Shown: piece after piece, positions 13,894 to 20,083 of the stretch
Layout: each line of letters begins with the position of its first letter
How positions within the stretch are numbered: position 1 is the stretch's first letter
Source: Euryarchaeota archaeon UBA28
GTDB taxonomy: Archaea; Thermoplasmatota; Poseidoniia; Poseidoniales; Thalassarchaeaceae
NCBI GenBank assembly: GCA_002501605.1
Contig: DANW01000025.1
Location: 1,955-22,037 of the forward strand
Length of the DNA: 20,083 nucleotides
Direction: 5' to 3'
Translations under genes and position numbers: made by a program
Notes under the pieces: model-generated
What the model was told of the DNA's origin: nothing
The model's database searches: none
The model's input: only the letters and a program-made list of their open reading frames with translations

Positions 13894-15675
13894 ATGAAAG
13901 CATTTTCAACCCTTGCGATAATGGAGGCATCCGTGTCACCCCATGTCAGTCATGCTATGCTCAATGACGGCATTGTCGAAGCTCGCGCATATCAACTTGA
14001 GGCTGTTGATGAGGCACTAAATAGCTCGATGCTCCTAGTGATGCCGACAGCCGCGGGAAAGACAGCGGTGATTTGGATGATGATTTCGGAAAAATTGTCA
14101 GGAGGGGGTAGGGTGATAATGATCGCTCCAACTGTGGGCTTGGTCGAGCAACATATCAGATCACTCAGAGAAGTGCTAAATCTAGACGATGAGATTGTTT
14201 CGGTAACTGGACAAATCCCCCCTGCCAAAAGAATCGAGAAGTGGAACGGGGCGAGGCTAGTCGTTGCGACCCCCAAGGTAGTGGTGAATGATGTAAGTAA
14301 TGGGGTGGTAGATCTTTCTGATTTTTCTGTTCTTGTGATGGATGAAGCTCATCACTGTACTGGGGATCATGCGATGGCCCAGGTGTGTGACGTATATATC
14401 ACAAAAAATGAGCATCCACATATCCTTGGGGTTACGGCAAGCCCCGGCCACAGGCCTGAGACTGTTAGGGAAATATGCAACAGGACAGGGGCCGTGAGAA
14501 TACATATCAGGAACTCTGGAGAAGAGATGCTGAGCGGGTATCTTTCAGAGCTGGAGGTCAGAGAAATAACAGTAATAGTTCCTGAAGAGATGGTTCGCCT
14601 GTCGGAACCTTTCAAAATTTGGCAACAAGGGATTGTTGACAGGGAAAGAAGGCTTGGAAGATATGTGATGCCCGGGATGATAAATTTCTCAGGCCTATCC
14701 AACGCTATGGATAGAGCCAAGTCGGCTATTGGTAGGGGTGAGGCTAGTGGATATCAGTCTGTATCTCAGATTGCCGTCGCCATGAGATTGCATCACCTAA
14801 TTAACTGCTTATTGAGCCAAGGAGTTTCTGCTTCAAGAGAGTATCTAGACAGGCTTGAGGAGGAAGAGAGCGGGAGTAAAAAAACTGTGAGAGACTTCCT
14901 CAGGGACATTAGAATCAGAGAGCTTAGGGCCGATCTCAAGGAGATGGATGAAATTCACTCCAAAATTGGTGCAGTGAGGAGGATGGTGCGAGAGAGGATA
15001 AAGAGGGACGCTGAGAGTAGAATAATCGTATTCGCCAATTACAGAGATACAATCGCCTCTCTTGAGACCTCTCTGGAGGGGCTTAAGGGAATAACCCCAA
15101 TTCGCTTTGTAGGACAATCATCGAGAGGTGGGAGGAAGGGGCTCTCTGGTAGGGAGCAGGTAAGAAGGCTTGATGAATTCAGGAATGGGGATGCCAATGT
15201 CCTTCTTGCTACATCGATAGGAGAAGAGGGACTGGACATCCCATCCGCGGACCTTGTGATTTTCTATGAGCCAGTGTCTAGTGAGATCAGGACAATTCAG
15301 AGAAGAGGGAGGACTGGAAGGAAGAGGCTTGGAGAAGTGATTGTACTGATTGCCGAGGGAACTAGAGATGAAGGGGCCAAAGCCGCAGCATTAAGGAGGG
15401 AAGAAAATATGCTGAGGGCCGTCCATAGGGTGAGTAGAAGCCTGCCAAGGACGCATCATTCAGATCTTTCCAATCTAACAGGGTTTAGTGTTGTTTCAGA
15501 AGGAGTTGTGATTGATTCTGCAGATTTTGTCAAGTCCCAGAGAGAAGAGCGTCGATCATCCATATCTGAGGCGGACGAAACTATCTCAAAGGATAGTGTC
15601 GTGAAGTCTGGAAGCTTGCCTTCGGAGTCGATAAGGCCTAGCGGCCAATATGGGTTGGAAGATTTTCAGAACTAA
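13894..15675 (+). CDS. hef: Hef/FANCM-family DNA helicase, without nuclease domain
   Basis: A 593-residue superfamily 2 helicase of the archaeal Hef (FANCM/XPF-like) type, which remodels stalled replication forks using ATP. Motifs are RAYQLEAV (Q-like, 31-38), Walker A PTAAGKT (51-57), DEAH (150-153), TASPG (181-185), TSIGEEGLDIPSADLV (440-455) and QRRGRTGR (469-476). The segment FYEPVSSEIRTIQRRGRTGR is characteristic of Hef. Euryarchaeal Hef usually continues into an ERCC4 nuclease and HhH region; here the protein ends in ~110 polar residues. A second start, ATG at 13921, is possible, and neither has a clear Shine-Dalgarno sequence. The stop abuts the stop of the convergent HdrB-like gene. 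Confidence 0.93.
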   Translation: MKAFSTLAIMEASVSPHVSHAMLNDGIVEARAYQLEAVDEALNSSMLLVMPTAAGKTAVIWMMISEKLSGGGRVIMIAPTVGLVEQHIRSLREVLNLDDEIVSVTGQIPPAKRIEKWNGARLVVATPKVVVNDVSNGVVDLSDFSVLVMDEAHHCTGDHAMAQVCDVYITKNEHPHILGVTASPGHRPETVREICNRTGAVRIHIRNSGEEMLSGYLSELEVREITVIVPEEMVRLSEPFKIWQQGIVDRERRLGRYVMPGMINFSGLSNAMDRAKSAIGRGEASGYQSVSQIAVAMRLHHLINCLLSQGVSASREYLDRLEEEESGSKKTVRDFLRDIRIRELRADLKEMDEIHSKIGAVRRMVRERIKRDAESRIIVFANYRDTIASLETSLEGLKGITPIRFVGQSSRGGRKGLSGREQVRRLDEFRNGDANVLLATSIGEEGLDIPSADLVIFYEPVSSEIRTIQRRGRTGRKRLGEVIVLIAEGTRDEGAKAAALRREENMLRAVHRVSRSLPRTHHSDLSNLTGFSVVSEGVVIDSADFVKSQREERRSSISEADETISKDSVVKSGSLPSESIRPSGQYGLEDFQN

Positions 15676-16536
15676 CTAGTCGCCGATAACTGCTATTCTG
15701 GTTCTGAGCTGGGCGAATCTGGTGTTGTGATTACCGAATGCAAATGAAAGAAGCTCAGTTAGATGAATAACAGGGATATTTGTCGAGATTCCTGTGGCCC
15801 TTGATGCCTTTCCTTGGTATATGTCCATTATTGAATGGGAGAGGTTGCATGCACTGACGATTATTTCCGCACCCTCCTCTTTGGCCTCGGAGATTACCGC
15901 TGCTGATTGCCTTAGTACAGTCGGCTCCTCGGAGAATATTCCTGGCGCACCAACACTCAGAACTCTTCCCTCCCAGTTTATGGGAGCTCCGCCAAGTGCA
16001 TCTATGAGCCGTTCAAAATAGTTAGGGTCATAGACACTGTCTTCACCACATGCTCCTTCCATCTGAATGTAGGGGCTGTAATATCCAGCTACCCTGAAAT
16101 CAAACTTGTTGACCGCCAGTTTCTCGATTTTATCAAGCCCTATCTCGTCGACAATCACGTGTAGTAGATGGTGGACGTCAGTCTCTCCTGAGAAGTGCAT
16201 GCCACATGTCTTTGCTAGGACGTCATTGATTTCCTTCAGCAGTATTGGGTCTGAGCGTAGCTTCTCCAGATCTTGTTTTAGATTACCTGCTGTTGCCGCG
16301 CACGGAGTGATGATATTGAGGCCTTGCGCTTCGGCCATAGCAAATGTCCTTGCGTTCAGGGCTAATTGGAGCCGTTGGTTTGCTTGCTTAATTATGCCAG
16401 CTCCACAAGATGTTGCTCCATCTAGATATACGAGCTCAAGGCCTAAATTTCTCGCTACTGCTTCCATCGTATCAGATACTTCTGGAGATCCGCTATGAGC
16501 TACGTTTCCAGGGTGATAGGCATACTTCAAAGGCAT
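15676..16536 (-). CDS. HdrB/SdhE-like CCG-domain protein lacking most Fe-S cysteines
   Basis: A 286-residue protein with two CCG-type domains, as in heterodisulfide reductase subunit B and SdhE-type succinate dehydrogenase subunits. The fold landmarks remain: YHPGN (for YPGC), ATSCGAG (for CCG), ITPCAATAGNL (for CxxC), then GYYSPY (for YYGC), DPNYFERLIDALGGAPINW, LSVGAPG (for CCGA) and VSACNLSHSIMDIYQ (for CPLC). Of the motif cysteines only C44, C79 and C230 survive, each without its partner. Non-cubane 4Fe-4S clusters are therefore unlikely. The ATG is fused to the stop of the upstream flavodoxin gene (TAATG), so the two are co-translated. The relationship is clear; the function is not known. 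A catalytic HdrB role seems unlikely. Confidence 0.85.
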   Translation of the reverse strand: MPLKYAYHPGNVAHSGSPEVSDTMEAVARNLGLELVYLDGATSCGAGIIKQANQRLQLALNARTFAMAEAQGLNIITPCAATAGNLKQDLEKLRSDPILLKEINDVLAKTCGMHFSGETDVHHLLHVIVDEIGLDKIEKLAVNKFDFRVAGYYSPYIQMEGACGEDSVYDPNYFERLIDALGGAPINWEGRVLSVGAPGIFSEEPTVLRQSAAVISEAKEEGAEIIVSACNLSHSIMDIYQGKASRATGISTNIPVIHLTELLSFAFGNHNTRFAQLRTRIAVIGD

Positions 16537-18191
16537 TAGAATCTACCATCCATTTCATTGAAAATAGCTACGACCTCATGATGATTTGACACAGAGGAGT
16601 TGAATTGTCTTGGCATTTTCCCGACACCTGCAGGGGGAGCAACCATCCCCAACAAGCTGTTCAGGACATTGCCCCCGGTCCTAGTGAATCCTAGCATCAT
16701 CCTTGCAGTCACTCCTGAGAAGAGGTTCCCAAGTAGCCCTATTGGGCCTAGGACCTGTCTGTAAAGGACAGTATCATTCACCTTGCCACTGCTTTTGACG
16801 GTCCAGCAATACCACCATACATGTTTGCCCAACTTACCGTTGAAAGCATCGTTTTCTATCGCTTTGGTTCTTGCCTCCAGTAGTCCTTCGGGTACAGATT
16901 TAGGATATCCGTCTCTACGGAAAATTGGAGATAAATCGGTTTCTGCCTTGATTCCGTTCTCTGAGCCGATTATACCATCAATCTCAGCTACCCTCTCTGG
17001 GGCGGTTCTTGGATCATTTCTTCTTGCCCAAGCACTGGCCAGGACAGCCGGGCCTAGGAATCCATTGGCATATGGGACCGCGTCTGAGCTAGAATGCAAC
17101 AGGGGAGCACTGTCATAATCTGCTAAGGAGTGGATCATCAGGGCCGTGGATTCTTCCATGGAACCTATCACTCCCTGAGGTGTTTGGATCCCCTCCCTAG
17201 TGGCGGCAACCATCCATGGACAGGATGATTCACGCTTCCTCTCCAGAGTCCAATGGTCAACGATAAGATCCCTGATTACTTCTGACCCTGGTACGGGGTC
17301 TATGCGGAGAATGAGTGATCCATCCCTGGAGGATACAATGCTATCCACCCTGACCCTTCCAGGTAAGACCAGTTTGCCATTGACAGAGACTGCCGTCGAG
17401 GGGTCATCGTCATTCCCATCTCTGAATGTAAGGGATCCATCATGACCTTCCTTGATCGCCCTTAAGGCGCTCAAAAGTGAGATGTGGCCGGGCAAGGAAC
17501 AGGCCCATGAGTCCCTACCAGTGGATTTCATTGAAGGGTCAAATCGGAATACAGAGAGCTCTACCTGAATCGCTTCAGTCTCGATTGTGGGGACTACGAA
17601 CCCATCTTCTCCGCCTGCGCTAACGGATGATCCGCTTGCATAGTCTGCTATTCCATCCACCATTTCCTCAATGAAGTTTCCAGAACTGTCCACTGCTGCG
17701 AGGGCAGGCAAGGCCTTCAGGGCCCAATCTGATGCAGGAGAGTCGTAGTCAACGTCACAGTCAATCCTTTCGACGATCCTAGTTGCCCCGAGCTTTTCGA
17801 AAATATTATCCCATTCTTTGCCCGACTCGCAGAATAGCTCGTAGCTTGTGTCTCCAAGAGCGCATACTGCAAAATGTACTCCATCTAGTCTTGACGCGGC
17901 ATCAGAGTTAGCGAACTTCCAGAGTTCCTCTGCATTGTCAGGCTGCTCCCCCTCGCCCCATGTTGAACATACAATGATTACTCTCTTCTTTGACGATAAG
18001 GAATTGAAGTCGAATCCGTCCATGTCATGGACTGATCCCTCCAAACCGTATGACTTAGCGGTCTTGGCGAATTTGGCGGCCAAGCCTTCGGCGTTTCCCG
18101 ATTGAGATCCGAATAAAACCTCAAGAGATCTATCGCCAGAGCTAAGAAACTCTTCGATACCTTCTGTCACTGAAACGCCTTCTTCTGACAT
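16536..18191 (-). CDS. Flavodoxin fused to SdhB-like domain without Fe-S ligands
   Basis: Residues ~22-165 form a flavodoxin of the sulfite reductase/CysJ type with intact FMN-binding loops: GSQSGNAEG (28-36), STWGEGEQPDNA (76-87) and LGDTSYELFCESGKEWD (112-128). Residues ~208-448 follow succinate dehydrogenase iron-sulfur subunit SdhB: VELSVFRFDPS, LLSALRAIKE, SLTFR (254-258), NGKLVLPG, IDPVPGSEVIRDLIVD, FLGPAVLASAWARRNDPRT, then PKSVPEGL (430-437). The cysteines of the 2Fe-2S loop (about 256-275), the first CxxCxxC block (357-373) and the last block (424-434) are all replaced. The final ~100 residues are unassigned, with moderately hydrophobic stretches at 479-500 and 508-522. It is coupled to the HdrB-like gene. 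An electron-carrying or scaffold role is inference. Confidence 0.86.
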   Translation of the reverse strand: MSEEGVSVTEGIEEFLSSGDRSLEVLFGSQSGNAEGLAAKFAKTAKSYGLEGSVHDMDGFDFNSLSSKKRVIIVCSTWGEGEQPDNAEELWKFANSDAASRLDGVHFAVCALGDTSYELFCESGKEWDNIFEKLGATRIVERIDCDVDYDSPASDWALKALPALAAVDSSGNFIEEMVDGIADYASGSSVSAGGEDGFVVPTIETEAIQVELSVFRFDPSMKSTGRDSWACSLPGHISLLSALRAIKEGHDGSLTFRDGNDDDPSTAVSVNGKLVLPGRVRVDSIVSSRDGSLILRIDPVPGSEVIRDLIVDHWTLERKRESSCPWMVAATREGIQTPQGVIGSMEESTALMIHSLADYDSAPLLHSSSDAVPYANGFLGPAVLASAWARRNDPRTAPERVAEIDGIIGSENGIKAETDLSPIFRRDGYPKSVPEGLLEARTKAIENDAFNGKLGKHVWWYCWTVKSSGKVNDTVLYRQVLGPIGLLGNLFSGVTARMMLGFTRTGGNVLNSLLGMVAPPAGVGKMPRQFNSSVSNHHEVVAIFNEMDGRF

Positions 18192-18202
18192 TCAAACACC
18201 CA

Positions 18203-18219
18203 CCAGCCATAGGCTGGTA
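18203..18219. repeat. Inverted repeat just upstream of the flavodoxin-SdhB-like gene
   Basis: ACCAGCC-ATA-GGCTGGT is a perfect 7-base inverted repeat with a 3-base loop, ending 12 bases ahead of the start codon at 18191. In the mRNA its downstream arm runs into GGTGGGTG, the only Shine-Dalgarno-like sequence for this gene, so a hairpin could limit ribosome access. It could instead be a regulator-binding site. Confidence 0.4.
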
Positions 18220-18255
18220 TGTGAATGCACTGGATGCCGATTATTGAATATGATG

Positions 18256-18271
18256 CTTGAGACTTCTCAAG
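18256..18271. terminator. Inverted repeat after the chaperonin gene, possible terminator
   Basis: CTTGAGA-CT-TCTCAAG is a perfect 7-base inverted repeat beginning about 28 bases after the chaperonin stop. On the minus strand it is followed by the A/T-rich CATCATATTCAATAAT rather than a pure T tract. It may assist termination, or mark the promoter side of the next gene. Confidence 0.3.
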
Positions 18272-18299
18272 ACGGGTGCGGAATTACGATAAGGCTTGA

Positions 18300-19910
18300 T
18301 CACATGTCCAATCCATCAAATTCGTCAGCACCGCCCGGAGAAACCCCCCTGCTGGATATTACGTCATCGATTCTCAATATCATTACTGCAGTCTCGGAGG
18401 CGCTCTGTATTGCCTGTTCGACCACTCTGCTCGGCTCAAGAACTCTGGACTTATTCATATCAGCGACACCTCCTTCGTACACATTCACTCCAAAGTGGGT
18501 TTTTCCTTCCGAATGGGCCTTTCTCAGGTCAATAATTGTATTAACGGGGTCCAATCCAGCATTCTCGGAGAGGGTCCTTGGGATTACCTCCAAAGCTCCT
18601 GCAAAGGCCTCAACCGCCATTTGTTCTCTTCCCCCGATTCTCTCGGCATACAGTCTCAGATCCCTGCTTATCGCGGCTAGAACGGATCCTCCTCCTGTGA
18701 GAACCGCCCCGTCTTCATGGGCAACAGCTACCACTCCGACTGCGTCATCGAAAGCTCTCTTTATTTCATCAACGACGTGTTCTGTTCCCCCTCTGATGAG
18801 TACAGAGACGCTTTTAGCTTGAGGGCACCCCTCGATGAACACCATATCTGAGTCTCCAATTTTCCTCTCTTCGACGTTTGATGCTTTGCCAAGGTCTTCT
18901 GAGGAGAGGTCGTCAATATTGGTAACAATTCTGGCTCCTGTTGCCTTGGAAAGGGCCTCCATATCACTTTTCTTCGCTCTTCTGATTGCAAAGATTCCCT
19001 CTTTAGACATGTAGTGCTGTGCCAAATCGTCTATTCCCTTCTGGCAGATTACCGTATTCGCCCCCACTGACTGGAATTTCTCTACGAGAGATTTCAGATA
19101 CTGTTCCTCCTCATCCAAAAACTGTGACAACATGTTCGGGTCGGTAATCTGTATTTTGGCGTCGACCTCAGTTTTTTTGACCTCGATTGCGGAGTTAATC
19201 AGAGCGATACTTGCGCCTGAGACAGACTTTGGCATTCCACTGTGGACTCTTTCTTTGTCTAGCACAATGCCGTCAACTAACGTACTGTCTCTTATGGATC
19301 CACCCTGCTTTTTCTGAATCTTAATGTCATCAACATCAACAGTGTTTCCTTCAGAGTCAGTCTGAGCTACGGCGACAACAGCGGCCACACTGATATCAGC
19401 TAGAAATTCTTTAACCGCACCGGCACTCTTTCCTGTTAGTGCTGTTTTTGCCACTTCCTTGAGTATTTCCTCATCTACCTTTAGCGCGTGAGTCTCGATG
19501 AGATCTGATGCCTTCTCGGAAGCAAGTCTGAATCCTTCACAGATTACTGTTGGATGAACGTTTTGTTCGATGAGGTCTTCACTTCTCTTCAGGAGCTCTC
19601 CCGCAATGACAACTGCACTAGTTGTACCATCATAGCAATGTTGTTCTTGTGTCTTAGCGATTTCAATTATCATCTTTGCAGCAGGGTGTTCAATATCCAT
19701 CTCTTTGAGTATTGTTGCCCCATCATTCGTGATTACCACATCCCCCATGCTGTCCACAAGCATTTTGTCCATTCCCTTCGGACCTAGGGTTGATCTGACT
19801 GCATCCGCTACTGCTTTTGCTGCTGCAATATTGTTACTCTGAGCGGACTTGCCGCTAGTTCTTTCTGTCCCCTCCTTTAATATGAAAATTGGTTGTTGAC
19901 CGCCATACAT
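18300..19910 (-). CDS. Thermosome (group II chaperonin) subunit with unusual ATP-site residues
   Basis: A 536-residue group II chaperonin subunit, of usual length, which would assemble into a two-ring ATP-driven folding chamber in the cytoplasm. The equatorial motifs TLGPKGMDKML (41-51) and GDVVITNDGATIL (56-68) are intact. The nucleotide loop usually written GDGTT reads YDGTT (93-97): the Asp is kept but the first Gly is Tyr. The conserved GGGAxE motif reads GGGSVLAA (406-413), so the Glu is missing. The C-terminus lacks the Gly/Met repeats found in many thermosomes. The ATG at 19910 has AGGAG nine bases upstream and yields the expected N-terminus (GGQQPIFIL). It is probably one of several paralogues, which is inference. 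Confidence 0.96.
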   Translation of the reverse strand: MYGGQQPIFILKEGTERTSGKSAQSNNIAAAKAVADAVRSTLGPKGMDKMLVDSMGDVVITNDGATILKEMDIEHPAAKMIIEIAKTQEQHCYDGTTSAVVIAGELLKRSEDLIEQNVHPTVICEGFRLASEKASDLIETHALKVDEEILKEVAKTALTGKSAGAVKEFLADISVAAVVAVAQTDSEGNTVDVDDIKIQKKQGGSIRDSTLVDGIVLDKERVHSGMPKSVSGASIALINSAIEVKKTEVDAKIQITDPNMLSQFLDEEEQYLKSLVEKFQSVGANTVICQKGIDDLAQHYMSKEGIFAIRRAKKSDMEALSKATGARIVTNIDDLSSEDLGKASNVEERKIGDSDMVFIEGCPQAKSVSVLIRGGTEHVVDEIKRAFDDAVGVVAVAHEDGAVLTGGGSVLAAISRDLRLYAERIGGREQMAVEAFAGALEVIPRTLSENAGLDPVNTIIDLRKAHSEGKTHFGVNVYEGGVADMNKSRVLEPSRVVEQAIQSASETAVMILRIDDVISSRGVSPGGADEFDGLDM

Positions 19911-19990
19911 CTGTCCGAACTCCTGATTCTTGGATGTTGCCCACTTGAGGGGGGGTCATAAGGGCTCGCACTGGGACGTGTATGTTCTAC

Positions 19991-20083
19991 TCACTGGTCA
20001 TCCTGCTTGTCTAACCATCTCTGACCGTAGTGGGCCCACTGTTCCATCGTCCAGCCCTCTGGCAGTCCCGATTCGGGCAGGGG
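19991..20083 (-). CDS. C-terminal end of an unidentified protein with a GWTMEQW tail
   Basis: The last 30 codons of a minus-strand gene enter from the right edge and end at TGA (19993-19991). The visible residues (LPESGLPEGWTMEQWAHYGQ, then RWLDKQDDQ) form a short aromatic tail of a kind I recall at the ends of many Marine Group II proteins, often secreted or membrane ones. The main part of the protein lies outside the window, so its function cannot be stated. About 80 bases separate it from the chaperonin start. Confidence 0.6.
   Translation of the reverse strand, partial: PLPESGLPEGWTMEQWAHYGQRWLDKQDDQ

Noticed and set aside
15676..16536. HdrB-like gene as a decaying pseudogene
   Set aside because: The frame is intact over 286 codons, fold residues are conserved and it is coupled to the upstream gene; only the cluster cysteines are replaced.
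1..20083. Mobile elements, CRISPR arrays, integration sites
   Set aside because: No transposase, integrase, direct-repeat array or tRNA-flanked junction was seen; the gene order is the conserved archaeal one through most of the window.

Overview
The window carries an almost complete archaeal S10-spc ribosomal protein cluster on the minus strand, in the canonical euryarchaeal order: uL3, uL4, uL23, uL2, uS19, uL22, uS3, uL29, aIF1, Rpp29, uS17, uL14, uL24, eS4, uL5, uS14, uS8, uL6, eL32, eL19, uL18, uS5, uL30, uL15, SecY. The archaeal-type genes (eS4, eL32, eL19, aIF1, Rpp29), a group II chaperonin and a Hef-family helicase identify an archaeon. Mid-range base composition, acidic protein tails and a C-terminal tail of the 'LPEGWTMEQW' kind suggest a marine Thermoplasmatota relative (Marine Group II/Poseidoniia-like). 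That placement is inference from memory, not a search result.

Layout: 1-944 is the 5' part of secY, running off the left edge. 965-13654 is the tightly packed ribosomal operon, where most neighbours overlap by 1-4 bases or are a few bases apart. 13655-13893 is a divergent intergenic region with an unusually strong nested inverted-repeat structure. 13894-15675 is the only clear plus-strand gene, a Hef helicase with no nuclease domain. 15676-18191 is a two-gene minus-strand operon described below. 18300-19910 is a chaperonin subunit. 19991-20083 is the C-terminal end of another minus-strand gene.

The most unusual locus is 15676-18191. The first gene joins a CysJ-type flavodoxin to a domain that follows the whole SdhB (succinate dehydrogenase iron-sulfur subunit) fold while lacking the cysteines that bind all three Fe-S clusters. 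The second, translationally coupled gene is an HdrB/SdhE-like two-CCG-domain protein in which most cluster cysteines are also replaced. Together they look like the B and E parts of a complex II or thiol:fumarate reductase module that has lost its Fe-S wiring and gained a flavodoxin.

Within the ribosomal operon there are several further oddities. The aIF1 (SUI1) gene has no AUG, GUG or UUG at its N-terminus and appears to start at AUA, right after the uL29 stop and behind a strong Shine-Dalgarno sequence. uL5 carries a C-terminal PepSY-like domain. eL32 carries an N-terminal SAP domain and a very acidic linker. SecY has about 128 extra N-terminal residues with about four membrane segments. Several genes appear to use UUG starts. 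Glu-rich protein tails repeatedly encode the Shine-Dalgarno sequence of the next gene.
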